A DNA stretch of 64,000 bases from Flexivirga endophytica (GTDB lineage: Bacteria > Actinomycetota > Actinomycetes > Actinomycetales > Dermatophilaceae), in contig NZ_BMHI01000004.1 in assembly GCF_014640635.1 (NCBI RefSeq), positions 372,001 to 436,000 on the forward strand. The letters are read 5' to 3'. This document shows, piece by piece, positions 37,530-47,579 of the stretch; the stretch's first letter is position 1, and every line of letters starts with the position of its first letter. Below the pieces are notes generated by a model. That model was not told the DNA's origin. It saw only the letters and a program-made list of their open reading frames with translations, and ran no database searches. A program made the position numbers and the translations under genes.

Positions 37530-38432
37530 TCAGTCGACCGCCGGGACTGCCTCGCCGGACCGGACCGGGTCGAGCGCCAGCCCGATGGCGTGGGCCGGAA
37601 GAGGCGGGGGAGTGCCGCCGTACTCAGGGCAGAGCGCCTGATGACTGCACCAGTCGCACAGCCTCGTGCGGTGCGGGCGCCAGTCACCTGTGGTGGCCGC
37701 CCGCTCGATGGCTTCCCAGAGCGCCTTGATCTTGCGCTCGGTCGCCAGCAGGTCGCCTTCGGTGGGCTCGTAGCGCACGATCTCGCTGTTGCCGAGGTAG
37801 ACCAGCTGCAACATCCGCGGCACGACACCACGCGTGCGCCACAGCACCAGGGCGTAGAACTTCATCTGGAACAGTGCCTTGGCCTCGAAGAACTCCGACG
37901 GGGAGCGCCCGGTCTTGTAGTCCACGACGCGCAGCAGGTCGCCAGGAGCCTCGTCGAGCCGGTCGATGTAGCCACGCAGGGTGAGCCCGTCGACATCCGC
38001 CTCGACATAGAGCTCGCGTTCGGCGGGCTCCAGCCGGGTCGGATCCTCCAACGCGAACCAGCGACGCACCAGCTCGGCGGCGTCGGCCATCCAGGTCTGC
38101 TCGTCCGTGCCGCCCTCGCCGACCAGGGCGGCCAGCTCCGGCTCCTGCTCCATCAGTGCGGCCCACTGCGGCTCCAGGAGATCGACCGCCGCCTCGATGG
38201 TGCGGTCGGCCGCCGGGGCGTCGAAGAGCCGCTCCAGCACGGCGTGCACCAGGGTTCCGCGTGCTGCGGCGGCCGACGGCTCCTCGGGCAGTCGATCGAC
38301 CACTCGGAAGCGGTAGAGCAGCGGGCACTGCATGAAGTCACCGGCCCGACTCGGCGAGAGCGCCCGCCGCGCCGGCGTCGGGCCCCCGGCCTCGGGCGTC
38401 GCGGCTTCCGGTGTCTGTTCCACGGCGGCCAC
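37530..38432 (-). CDS. RecB-like PD-(D/E)XK exonuclease with Fe-S cysteines
   Basis: 300 aa from GTG 38432. LSPSRAGDFMQCPLLYRFRV opens the domain. GTLVHAVLERLF, the Glu/Asp set, and LLRVVDYKTGRSP (the D-x-K core) give the nuclease site. Four cysteines (QCP; LCDWCSHQALCPEYGG) match the Fe-S cluster of AddB/Cas4-like nucleases. A homologue occupies the same place near trmI and mpa in mycobacteria (Rv2119). Function in vivo unknown; no CRISPR is nearby. Confidence 0.88.
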   Translation of the reverse strand: MAAVEQTPEAATPEAGGPTPARRALSPSRAGDFMQCPLLYRFRVVDRLPEEPSAAAARGTLVHAVLERLFDAPAADRTIEAAVDLLEPQWAALMEQEPELAALVGEGGTDEQTWMADAAELVRRWFALEDPTRLEPAERELYVEADVDGLTLRGYIDRLDEAPGDLLRVVDYKTGRSPSEFFEAKALFQMKFYALVLWRTRGVVPRMLQLVYLGNSEIVRYEPTEGDLLATERKIKALWEAIERAATTGDWRPHRTRLCDWCSHQALCPEYGGTPPPLPAHAIGLALDPVRSGEAVPAVD

Positions 38433-38465
38433 GTTAACCGGGCGCTACGACACCGACAGTGCCGC

Positions 38466-38475
38466 CACGTACGCT
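38466..38475 (+). promoter_or_regulatory. Leaderless-type -10 box of the M50 protease gene
   Basis: This segment contains the TACGCT hexamer, which lies 6 nt before ATG 38482; no ribosome site. It sits in the 49-bp divergent gap with the nuclease gene. Confidence 0.45.
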
Positions 38476-38481
38476 GGCGCA

Positions 38482-39627
38482 ATGGCGAACGCGGACCGGC
38501 CCGGCTGGCAGTTGGGCACGCTGCGCGGCGTGCCGGTCTACATCGGGCGCACCTGGCCGATCATCGCGGTTGTGATCATCGCGACGTTCGGGCCGCAGAT
38601 CGCCGACGCCTACCCCGAGCTGGGTGGCACCGCCTACTTCGTCGCGTTCCTCTACACGCTGCTCCTGCTGCTGTCGGTCGTGGCGCACGAGGCGGCGCAC
38701 GCCCTCGTCGGGCAGTGGCGCGGCTATCACGTGCGTCGGATCGTCGCAGACCTGTGGGGTGGGCACACGGCATACGACACCGACGACTCTTCGCCGATGT
38801 CGAGCGCGCTGGTCGCGGTGGTGGGCCCACTCGCCAATGCCGTTCTCGCTGCTGCCGGTTGGCTCGCGCTGCAGGTCGTCGCAGACGACCGTGACGTCGC
38901 ACGACTGCTGATCGGCGCGTTCATCTACACCAATGCGTTCGTGGCCGTCTTCAACCTGCTGCCCGGTATGCCGCTGGACGGCGGCTTCATCCTGGACGCG
39001 GTCGTATGGCGCATCACCGGCTCCCGGTCCGCGGGACTGCTCGTCGCGGGTTGGTGCGGGCGGGTCCTGGCCGTGCTGCTGATCGCATGGGCGGTGGTGC
39101 TGCCGCTGGTCCGGGGCGAGACGCCCGACACGTTCTACGTGCTGTGGTCGGTGCTGATCGCGGGTTTCCTGTGGTTCGGCGCGAGCGGCGCCATCGCGCG
39201 CGCCCGGTCGGGGCGGCTCTTCGCGCGCGTCCGGGTGCGTGACGTGCTGCGCCCGATGGTGCTCGCTCCGGACGCGGCTCCGGTGGCTCAGCTGCCGCAG
39301 GACGCGGATGTCGTCGTGATCGACCGACAGGGTGTGCCCTGGGGTGTCATCACCGTGACCGAGCTGGGGCAGTCTGCGCGTCCGGAGCTGCAGGACGTCC
39401 GGGCGGCGGCGCTCGCGCGGGTGCAACCAGCGGGGTGGGTCGCCGAAGTGTCATCGGTCGATGCAGACGTCACAGCCCTCGTCCGGGTGGCCCAGGACGT
39501 CGGTGGCGCCATACAGGAGCTGCTGGTCGTGACCGGCGGACAGCCGGTCGGTCTGGTCTCGATACAGCTGCTGGGTGAAGCACTGGCGGCCGCTGAGCGC
39601 CGGCCCGCGGCCTCCGCGACGGTGTGA
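38482..39627 (+). CDS. M50 site-2 protease-like membrane metalloprotease
   Basis: 381 aa. Six or so membrane helices with the zinc motif HEAAH at 69-73 and the second metal site in NLLPGMPLDGGFILDA. A C-terminal CBS-like region follows (VRDVLRPMVLAPDAAPVAQL ... IQELLVVTGGQPVGLVSI). Such proteases cut membrane proteins such as anti-sigma factors; target unknown. It lies upstream of trmI and arc, as in related genomes. Confidence 0.9.
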   Translation: MANADRPGWQLGTLRGVPVYIGRTWPIIAVVIIATFGPQIADAYPELGGTAYFVAFLYTLLLLLSVVAHEAAHALVGQWRGYHVRRIVADLWGGHTAYDTDDSSPMSSALVAVVGPLANAVLAAAGWLALQVVADDRDVARLLIGAFIYTNAFVAVFNLLPGMPLDGGFILDAVVWRITGSRSAGLLVAGWCGRVLAVLLIAWAVVLPLVRGETPDTFYVLWSVLIAGFLWFGASGAIARARSGRLFARVRVRDVLRPMVLAPDAAPVAQLPQDADVVVIDRQGVPWGVITVTELGQSARPELQDVRAAALARVQPAGWVAEVSSVDADVTALVRVAQDVGGAIQELLVVTGGQPVGLVSIQLLGEALAAAERRPAASATV

Positions 39628-39634
39628 CCGGTGA

Positions 39635-40687
<1,053 letters not shown>

Positions 40688-40735
40688 ACAAGTTTGAGAG
40701 TTAGGGTCGGGTGGTCGCTGCGAAGGAGGCCGACC

Positions 40736-42469
40736 GTGAACGATCACCCCCCTGAGTCAGATGCGCCGCAGAACTCCATCGAGGGTCTGCAACGCGAGAT
40801 CCGAACGTTGCGTGAGCGACTCGCCCTGTCGTCGCGCTCGGGCGCGGGCGACCTGCAACAGCAGGTCCGACAGCTGCAGGCGTCGGTCGGCACACTGTCC
40901 GCCCAGAACGAACGCTTGGTGCGCACGCTCAAGGAAGCCCGTGAGCAGATAGTCAGTCTCAAGGGTGAGGTCGACCGGCTCGCGCAGCCGCCCGCGTCAT
41001 ACGGCGTGGTGATCGAGACCCATGACGACGCCACCGCGGACATCCTGTCCTCCGGACGCAAGCTGCGGGTGGCGGTGAGCCCGTCCATCGAGCCGGGCGA
41101 GTTGACGCTGGGTCGCGAGGTGATGCTCAACGAGGCGCTCAACGTCGTCGCCGCCGTGGGCTTCGAGCGGGTCGGTGAGCTCGTGCAGGCCAAGGAGATG
41201 CTCGGCGAGGACCGTGTGCTCGTGGTCGCACATGCCGACGAGGAGCGCGTCTGCCGCATCGCAGCCAACCTCGCCGGCCAGGTAATCCGCGCCGGGGACT
41301 CGCTGCTGTGCGACAGCCGCAGCGGTTTCGTCTTCGAGCGCATCCCCAAGGCCGAGGTCGCCGACCTGGTGCTCGAAGAGGTGCCGAACATCCACTACGA
41401 GGACATCGGTGGCCTGTCCGGTCAGATCGAGCAGATCCGGGACGCGGTGGAGCTGCCCTACCTGCACGCCGACCTCTTCCGCGAGCACGCGCTGCGTCCG
41501 CCCAAGGGTGTGCTGCTCTACGGCCCGCCCGGATGCGGAAAGACACTGATCGCCAAAGCGGTCGCCGCCAATCTGGCACGCAAGGTCGCCGAGAAGACCG
41601 GGCGGGACGAGGCGGCATACTTCCTGAACATCAAGGGCCCCGAGCTGCTCAACAAGTATGTCGGCGAGACCGAGCGACACATTCGGCTGATCTTCCAGCG
41701 GGCGCGGGAGAAGTCCTCCGACGGCACGCCCGTGGTGGTCTTCTTCGACGAGATGGAGTCGCTTTTCCGGACCCGTGGTTCGGGTGTGTCCTCCGATGTC
41801 GAGACCACGATCGTGCCGCAGCTGCTCGCCGAGATCGACGGTGTGGAGCAACTCGAGAACGTCATCGTCATCGGCGCTTCCAACCGCGAGGACATGATCG
41901 ACCCGGCGATCCTGCGGCCCGGCCGGCTGGACGTCAAGATCAAGATCGAGCGTCCGGACGCCGAGAGCGCCAGGGACATCTTCGGTAAATACCTGGTGCC
42001 GGGGTTGCCCCTGCACTCCGACGACCTGGCCGAGCACAACAACTCGGCGCAGGAGACGGTCGAAGCGATGATCCAGGCGTCGGTCGAGCGGATGTACACC
42101 GAGATCGACGAGAACAAGTTCCTGGAGGTCACCTACGCCAGTGGTGACAAGGAGGTCCTCTACTTCAAGGACTTCAACTCCGGCGCGATGATCCAGAACA
42201 TCGTCGACCGCGCGAAGAAGATGGCGATCAAGGACCAGCTGACCACCGGTCAGAAGGGCATCCGGGTCGAGCACCTGCTGCGGTCGTGTGTCGACGAGTT
42301 CAAGGAGAACGAAGACCTGCCCAACACCACGAACCCGGACGACTGGGCGCGCATCTCCGGCAAGAAGGGCGAGCGGATCGTCTACATCCGCACGCTCATC
42401 GACGGCAAGGACGGCGCCGAGCCCGGTCGGGCGATCGACTCGATCAAGGGCACCGGCCAGTACCTCTGA
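40736..42469 (+). CDS. arc: Proteasome-associated AAA ATPase ARC (Mpa)
   Basis: 577 aa from GTG 40736, with GGAGG 7 nt upstream. Hexameric unfoldase that recognises Pup through its N-terminal coiled coil and feeds tagged proteins into the 20S core. Coiled coil about 15-75, tandem OB domains to ~230, AAA module with Walker A GPPGCGKT, Walker [12 protein letters not shown], and arginine-finger region [11 protein letters not shown]. The C-terminus GTGQYL carries the proteasome-docking QYL. Upstream starts lack a ribosome site. It is separated from dop by about 12.6 kb, unlike the usual compact layout. Confidence 0.96.
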   Translation: MNDHPPESDAPQNSIEGLQREIRTLRERLALSSRSGAGDLQQQVRQLQASVGTLSAQNERLVRTLKEAREQIVSLKGEVDRLAQPPASYGVVIETHDDATADILSSGRKLRVAVSPSIEPGELTLGREVMLNEALNVVAAVGFERVGELVQAKEMLGEDRVLVVAHADEERVCRIAANLAGQVIRAGDSLLCDSRSGFVFERIPKAEVADLVLEEVPNIHYEDIGGLSGQIEQIRDAVELPYLHADLFREHALRPPKGVLLYGPPGCGKTLIAKAVAANLARKVAEKTGRDEAAYFLNIKGPELLNKYVGETERHIRLIFQRAREKSSDGTPVVVFFDEMESLFRTRGSGVSSDVETTIVPQLLAEIDGVEQLENVIVIGASNREDMIDPAILRPGRLDVKIKIERPDAESARDIFGKYLVPGLPLHSDDLAEHNNSAQETVEAMIQASVERMYTEIDENKFLEVTYASGDKEVLYFKDFNSGAMIQNIVDRAKKMAIKDQLTTGQKGIRVEHLLRSCVDEFKENEDLPNTTNPDDWARISGKKGERIVYIRTLIDGKDGAEPGRAIDSIKGTGQYL

Positions 42470-42497
42470 CCTGCCCTGGAGGCACATCGAAACCCGC

Positions 42498-42537
42498 GTC
42501 ATACACATCGCGCGCCATAACGCTCGATGTGTATGAC
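42498..42537. repeat. 40-bp palindrome, copy 1
   Basis: GTCATACACATCG (42498-42510) and CGATGTGTATGAC (42525-42537) around a 14-nt loop. The dyad extends to 15 bp here. It lies after arc. It is identical at 39 of 40 positions to 43552-43591. It can act as a terminator for arc and may also be a mobile palindrome. Confidence 0.85.
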
Positions 42538-42607
42538 GCAGGTCGCTGTGCGGGGGTTGTCCACAGGCCGCGCAGCGCAGAATCGGCTGCGTCGTCACGA
42601 TTGTCCG

Positions 42608-43540
42608 ATGACCAGGGACACGGCTTCCGGCGCTTTCGCGGTCGGTCGACCACCGCGTATCCATGGCGCTGCGCGGCGAGCCGTCGCCATCCAACTCGCC
42701 GTCGAGCACGACGGCGTGGTGCACCGCCGAACACTGGCTCAGCATGGGATCGATCGTGACGGCATCCGCAATGAGGTTGTGGCGGGCCGTTGGTTCAAGG
42801 CCGGCCTGCACACCCTGGTGATCGGCTCTCCCGAACTGAGCGCCGTTGCCCAACGGTGGCGCGCGCTGTGGGAGAGTGGGTCGGGGGCCCGGCTCGACGG
42901 AGCCACCGCACTTCTCGCGCATGGCATGACCGGGTTCACGCCGGCGGCCATCGACATAACGCTGCCCGGGTCGAGCCGACACCACGCCGTTGACGGGGCC
43001 CGGCTGCACCGACACCGTCGGCCGGCACCGACCGTCGGCGCCGACGTCGCGACGATCCACGCCGCACAGTGGGCGGTGTCCGATCGGCAGGCGGCGCTGC
43101 TGGTCTGCCTGCCGATGCAGCAACGACTCACAAGCGCAGCGCGGTTGGCCCTGGCTTGGCGCGCGGTGACGCGATCCCCGCGGCGCAACTTCCTGGACGC
43201 CGTCATCGCTGACGTGACCGACGGGGCCCACTCGCTCGGTGAACTCGACTTCGCCCGACTGGCGCGTGGCGTCGGACTTCCGGCTCCCACCCGACAATCG
43301 GTTCGGCGTGGACCGCGTGGCCGTGTCTACCTCGACGTCAGCTGGGGCGAGGTCGGTCTGGTGGTCGAGATCGACGGCGGTCACCACGCGCTGGCTCTCA
43401 ACCCGATCGACGACGCGTTACGCCAGAACGATCGACTAGTCGCCGGCGAGCAGGTGCTCCGGATGCCGGTCCTCGGGCTGCGCCTGATGCCGAGCGAGTT
43501 CCTGCTGCAGGTCCGCCGGATGTACGACTCGTTGCGATAG
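42608..43540 (+). CDS. DUF559-like putative endonuclease/AbiEi-type protein between two palindromes
   Basis: 310 aa from ATG 42608. The N-terminal half (VVHRRTLAQHGIDRDGIRNE, VVAGRWFKAGLHTLV) looks like a winged-helix AbiEi antitoxin domain. The C-terminal half (RVYLDVSWGEVGLVVEIDGG, HH, then R-x2-D-x3 and VLRMPV) fits the very-short-patch-repair-like DUF559 fold with Asp and Glu as metal ligands. Function unknown; this family is widespread and multi-copy in Micrococcales. It lies inside the proteasome locus, flanked by near-identical palindromes. Confidence 0.75.
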   Translation: MTRDTASGAFAVGRPPRIHGAARRAVAIQLAVEHDGVVHRRTLAQHGIDRDGIRNEVVAGRWFKAGLHTLVIGSPELSAVAQRWRALWESGSGARLDGATALLAHGMTGFTPAAIDITLPGSSRHHAVDGARLHRHRRPAPTVGADVATIHAAQWAVSDRQAALLVCLPMQQRLTSAARLALAWRAVTRSPRRNFLDAVIADVTDGAHSLGELDFARLARGVGLPAPTRQSVRRGPRGRVYLDVSWGEVGLVVEIDGGHHALALNPIDDALRQNDRLVAGEQVLRMPVLGLRLMPSEFLLQVRRMYDSLR

Positions 43541-43551
43541 GCCGTGTTTCA

Positions 43552-43591
43552 GTCATACACATCGCGCGCCATACCGCTCGATGTGTATGAC
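43552..43591. repeat. 40-bp palindrome, copy 2
   Basis: GTCATACACATCG (43552-43564) and CGATGTGTATGAC (43579-43591) around a 14-nt loop, 11 bp after the DUF559-like gene stop. One base (A/C in the loop) differs from copy 1. Confidence 0.85.
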
Positions 43592-43714
43592 GCTGGACGC
43601 CACCCGTCGACCGCGGTTTGACCTTCGAGTTGCTTGAGGGGCCAAGCTGGGGTCGTGCCTGACCAGCGTGCCGGCCGACGGACGCACCATCGGCGTGAAG
43701 CGACTGAGGCGAAG

Positions 43715-44812
43715 ATGAGGAACGAGTCTTCGTCGCAGTCGTCCCTGCTGACCATCGGAGCCTTCGCCCGACTGGTCGGCCTGAGCTCGAGCGCGCTGCG
43801 CTTCTACGACGACTGCGGGCTGCTGCAGCCGCACGAGGTCGATGCGGTCAGCGGCTATCGCTACTACTCCGCGGCCCAGGAGCGTCGGGCGACGACGATC
43901 AGTCGCCTACGGGGGATCGGCTTGCCGTTGCAGGACATCCGGACGGTGCTCGACGGACCGCCCGAGCAGGCCAAGGCGGCACTGCGGACGTATGCCGAGC
44001 AGGCGACCGGCATCGCCCGCAGGGCTCGGCAGACCGCCGAAGACGTGATCGCATCGCTGCCGGAGGCCGCCGGCACCGCCGAGCCGACGACGGCGATCCT
44101 GCGGGGTCCGGAGTTGGCCGGCTCGTTGCGTCAGGTGTCGCCGGCCGCGGCGGCCCAGCCCGACATACCCGCGCTGAACGGCGTGCTCCTGCAGATGGGC
44201 GCCGACGAGCTCACCGTCGTCGCAACCGATCGCTACTGGATGGCGGTGCGCGGCCTTCCGGTGGAGGAGGTGACCGGCGCGGATAGGCGTGTTGTCGTGT
44301 CGTCGGAAGCGGTGGCCTCGGCCACCGCATTCGCGGGTGCGCACGACCGGGTGTTGTTGCGCATCAGCGCTGGCGGCGCCACGCTCGAAGCCGACCAGGA
44401 GGACCTGACACTGGACACGGTCGATGCCCAGTTCCCTTCGTATCAGTCGGTTCTCGCGTCATTGCCCCCGATGGCCGGCCGGGTCACCGTCGATCGCGCA
44501 CGCCTGTCCGATGAGTTGCTGCGGCTGCGGGACGCCGAAGCCGTGGTGCTCACAACGGGTTCCGATCATCTGGACGTGCGCATCGACGGCGACCGGCACG
44601 GCACGCGGCTCGGTGCGATCTGCACCGGTGGGCCGCTCGTGACGGCGTTCCGGCCATCGCTCCTGCTCGGAGCCCTCGACGTGAGCGTCGGCCCCGAGGT
44701 GCTGCTCGAACTGCCCGCGCAGCAGAGTCGCCCGGTTGTCGTCCGCTCGGCGGACCAGGGCACCTTCACCACGATCGTGATGCCGGTCCGACGGGACCGC
44801 ACCGGGTCATGA
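43715..44812 (+). CDS. MerR-type regulator fused to a DNA polymerase III beta-clamp-like domain
   Basis: 365 aa. Residues 11-75 are a MerR helix-turn-helix (LLTIGAFARLVGLSSSALRF, SGYRYYSAAQ), followed by a coiled linker. From about 152, IPALNGVLLQMGADELTVVA, TDRYWMAVRGLPVEE and DAQFPSYQSVLASLPP match the middle and late parts of DnaN clamp domains (GVLxE..D.L.xVATDxxRLAV; FPDYxxVLP). About two clamp-like subdomains fit, less than a full clamp. It probably binds DNA or a ligand; role unknown. It overlaps the next gene by ATGA, so the two are translationally coupled. Confidence 0.85.
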   Translation: MRNESSSQSSLLTIGAFARLVGLSSSALRFYDDCGLLQPHEVDAVSGYRYYSAAQERRATTISRLRGIGLPLQDIRTVLDGPPEQAKAALRTYAEQATGIARRARQTAEDVIASLPEAAGTAEPTTAILRGPELAGSLRQVSPAAAAQPDIPALNGVLLQMGADELTVVATDRYWMAVRGLPVEEVTGADRRVVVSSEAVASATAFAGAHDRVLLRISAGGATLEADQEDLTLDTVDAQFPSYQSVLASLPPMAGRVTVDRARLSDELLRLRDAEAVVLTTGSDHLDVRIDGDRHGTRLGAICTGGPLVTAFRPSLLLGALDVSVGPEVLLELPAQQSRPVVVRSADQGTFTTIVMPVRRDRTGS

Positions 44813-46050
44813 GTGCGCGGACGGCGTCCGCAACTACGGCGACGCCGGGCAGGCTGCCGGCGGCATACATGTGGTGGGCGATCGCAGCCGGGACGAGCAC
44901 TCTGGGCACCTCTGCCTTCGACTTCGCGATGACCTGGTACGCGACAGGCATCTCCGCCGGGCTGACGGGACTCATCGGCGTCCTGATCACACTGCCGACG
45001 GCGGCACTTTTGTTGGTCGGCGGTGCTGTGGCCGACCGGTTCGGCATACGACGGCTGCTGATCGCAGGGGACACGGTGATGCTGCTGCTGAGCGTGTTCG
45101 TCGTGCTGGCCGCAGCCGTGGCCGGCGTGCACCCCTGGTTGCTGATCGTCGTCGCGATCGCGTCCGGCGTAGAGGGAGCGTTCTACCTGCCGGCGAGCGG
45201 TGTCGTCCCGCGCCTCTTCGTGACCGGGGACGACCTGCCCCGTGCGACTGCGTTCAGCAGCACCCTCGCTGCGCTGGCCCGTATCGCCGGGCCAGCGTGC
45301 GGTGCGCTCCTGGTGACCGTGCTCGCCTTCGCCGGCACCGCCGCGGTCGACGCCGTGACGTTTGCGCTGATCGTGTTGGTGTTGTGGCGGATTCGGCCGC
45401 CGTACGAGCACGTGACGAGCGCCGCGGACGGCGGACTGTCGATCCTGCGGCCACTGGGGACTGTATGGCGATCCGCTTCGCTGCGGCCGGTGCTGGTGGC
45501 CACCGGTGCCATCGCTGCCGCGGTGCTGCCGGCGGTCATCTACGGTCCGTCCCTGCTCGCCCGCAGATCCGGTTGGGGCCCGGGCGCTTCCGGCCTGGTC
45601 GAGGCGGGCTGGCTGGTCGGCGGCATCGCGGTGACCGCTGTCATCGCCCGGCGGGGTACGGTCCGGCGGATCCGGCTCGCGGTCGGCATCGGGCTGCTGA
45701 TCATCGCCGCCGGTCTGCTCGGCACCGCGGTGTCCCCGTCTCCGGGCAGCGCGTTCGGTTGCATGATCGGCGTCGGTGTCGGTGTCTCGGTCTGCACCGG
45801 ACACCTGTGGCCGGCATACCTGGCCGCGACACCGATGGACCAACTCGGTCGGTATCAGTCGTTGCTCGTATTCGTCCAGATGGCAACGCTTCTCGTCGCT
45901 ACAGTGTTCTTCACCTCGATTGCCGGAGGTTTCGGCGCACGGTCGTCGCTCGGCTGCTGCGCGGCCGTGATGTGGGCGACCCTCGCCTGGTGGTGTGCCG
46001 CTGGATCACCCTCGCAGCAGGTAGATCCGGACCAGGATCAGCAGCACTGA
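44809..46050 (+). CDS. MFS transporter (DHA1/MFS_3 type) coupled to the MerR-clamp gene
   Basis: 413 aa, about 12 helices. WWAIAAGTSTLGTSAFDFAM, LLVGGAVADRFGIRRLLIAG (motif A), VEGAFYLPASGVVPRLFVTG and LPRATAFSSTLAALARIAGP are typical of the multidrug/macrolide-like branch. The 4-nt ATGA overlap with the regulator suggests the pair is a sensor-exporter unit. Its 3' end overlaps the opposite-strand gene by 45 bp. Confidence 0.88.
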   Translation: MSARTASATTATPGRLPAAYMWWAIAAGTSTLGTSAFDFAMTWYATGISAGLTGLIGVLITLPTAALLLVGGAVADRFGIRRLLIAGDTVMLLLSVFVVLAAAVAGVHPWLLIVVAIASGVEGAFYLPASGVVPRLFVTGDDLPRATAFSSTLAALARIAGPACGALLVTVLAFAGTAAVDAVTFALIVLVLWRIRPPYEHVTSAADGGLSILRPLGTVWRSASLRPVLVATGAIAAAVLPAVIYGPSLLARRSGWGPGASGLVEAGWLVGGIAVTAVIARRGTVRRIRLAVGIGLLIIAAGLLGTAVSPSPGSAFGCMIGVGVGVSVCTGHLWPAYLAATPMDQLGRYQSLLVFVQMATLLVATVFFTSIAGGFGARSSLGCCAAVMWATLAWWCAAGSPSQQVDPDQDQQH

Positions 46051-46944
46051 GACGGCGATCATCGCGCCGGCGGTCGCGACCGGGCCGACGAGGCGCCGAC
46101 CACCCGGCGCGATCGGGTGCGCCACGTCATCGGGCACGCGGTCGTCGGCGTACAGGTCGAGCTGATGACCCAGTTTCGCCGCGAGCGGACGCAGGAGGTG
46201 TTCGATACGTTCGATCGTCATACGGCCGCCGATGTCGAGCGGCTTCCGGGAGTAGAGGTAGAGCTCGTCGTCCACCAGCTCACAGGTGAAGCCGGGCGCG
46301 TCCGCGAGGAAACGCTCCATGACGTCGGGGCTGAAGATGTGCAGCGCGTCGGTCTCGTATCGGGCTGGCGCATACAGCGTGAAATGCCTGTCGAAGTCGC
46401 CCTCCAGCGAAAGGCGTTGTGTTCTCTTCATATCGAACGGCAGGAGGGGTCCGTTCCGACGTGCCACCACGGCGATGTGCGGAACGTGGCGGGGGAGCGA
46501 CATACGGACGTAGCCGAACGGGCGCAGCTGCATAGGATCCTGGAAGTGCTCGAAGTTGCCGATCTCGACGAAGTGACGTGACAAGGTGCGGACACCCTCG
46601 ATGATCCGCGCGGCGTCGTGCGTGAAAAGCATCCCGGGATAGTGGTCGGCACGCCGGTAGATCAATGGCTCGAGGCCGTGAGCCTGGGCGTAGGCCCGTG
46701 CTCGCGCCACACCGATGGTCCGACGCCAGATGCGTACGAACAGATAGCACCCGGCCAGGGTCCAGGCGATCCAGAAGACCCCGGCACCGTTGTTGGAGAA
46801 CGCGCCTGCGGACAGTATCGCGACCAGGCCGATGACACCGGAGAGGAGGAAGAGGACGGCGAGCCATAACTCGATCCGCGAGTGCTTGGCGCCACGCAGC
46901 AGCTCTGCCCAGACCTGACTCGCGTGTGGACTACGGTCGCTCAT
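46006..46944 (-). CDS. Membrane protein paired with LemA (DUF3137-like)
   Basis: 312 aa. Two N-terminal helices (WLAVLFLLSGVIGLVAIL, FWIAWTLAGCYLFVRIW), a large soluble part (YRRADHYPGMLFTHDAARII, LYAPARYETDALHIFSPDVM) and one helix at the end (VATAGAMIAVSVLLILVRIY). The soluble part resembles DUF3137-type partners of LemA, but I am not certain. It overlaps LemA by 4 nt and the convergent MFS gene by 45 bp. Confidence 0.7.
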   Translation of the reverse strand: MSDRSPHASQVWAELLRGAKHSRIELWLAVLFLLSGVIGLVAILSAGAFSNNGAGVFWIAWTLAGCYLFVRIWRRTIGVARARAYAQAHGLEPLIYRRADHYPGMLFTHDAARIIEGVRTLSRHFVEIGNFEHFQDPMQLRPFGYVRMSLPRHVPHIAVVARRNGPLLPFDMKRTQRLSLEGDFDRHFTLYAPARYETDALHIFSPDVMERFLADAPGFTCELVDDELYLYSRKPLDIGGRMTIERIEHLLRPLAAKLGHQLDLYADDRVPDDVAHPIAPGGRRLVGPVATAGAMIAVSVLLILVRIYLLRG

Positions 46945-47495
46945 CGGCCCAGATCGACGACCGGCGGATCGGCCGCAGCGGTGGTGGCAGTGAAGAACTC
47001 GGCGGTCTGCCAGCCGTGCCGATGCGCGACGGAGGACCCGGGCCAGGTCGCGATGTGGGAGTTGAACTCACGCACCGCGCCGTTGTAGAACCGTCGCGAC
47101 GCGACGACCTTGTCCTCGGTGTGGACGAGTTCGCGCTGCAAATGCAGGAAGTTCGAACTCGCTCGCAGCTGCGGGTACCGCTCGCTGACGGCGTAGGTCG
47201 CGTGGACCGCACGAGACAGCTCGGCTTCCGCATCGGCGGCCCGTCCGGGGTCCTGCGCGTGCAACAGTCCTGACCACGCCTCGACCATCTGACGTAGCAC
47301 CGTCTCTTCGTGCGTCACGTAACCACGCACCAACTCGACCAGCGATGGGACAAGGTCGGCCCGTCGCTGCAGCTGAGCGAGCACGTCACTCCATGCCTCA
47401 TCGACCCGCGAGTGCAGCCTGACGATCGACACATTCAACCGCCACCACATGACCAACGCCGCGACGAGAACGATCAGTACGACGAGTCCAGCCAC
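46941..47495 (-). CDS. LemA family protein
   Basis: 184 aa from GTG 47495. N-terminal helix (VVLIVLVAALVMWW), then LemA core RLHSRVDEAWSDVLAQLQRR, ADLVPSLVELVRGYVTHEET and SRRFYNGAVREFNSHIATWP. LemA proteins are helical-bundle envelope proteins of unknown biochemical role. It is translationally coupled to the downstream membrane protein. Confidence 0.92.
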   Translation of the reverse strand: MAGLVVLIVLVAALVMWWRLNVSIVRLHSRVDEAWSDVLAQLQRRADLVPSLVELVRGYVTHEETVLRQMVEAWSGLLHAQDPGRAADAEAELSRAVHATYAVSERYPQLRASSNFLHLQRELVHTEDKVVASRRFYNGAVREFNSHIATWPGSSVAHRHGWQTAEFFTATTAAADPPVVDLGR

Positions 47496-47579
47496 CAGTA
47501 TGCGCTCATTTCATCACGGTCGGTATGGCGTCCGAGGCTCCGCGAGGTGTGCGATCTGCCAGACGGACGGACGGACGGA

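Noticed and set aside
42498-43591. CRISPR array from the repeated palindromes
   Set aside because: Only two copies, a gene-sized spacer, and no cas genes. The Cas4-like nuclease at 37530 is the RecB-type housekeeping neighbour of trmI.
43715-44812. A complete second DnaN
   Set aside because: The clamp-like part is about 210 residues, short of a three-domain clamp, and it follows a MerR domain.
47561-47578. GACG tetranucleotide run
   Set aside because: Four short units only, intergenic; no sign of function.
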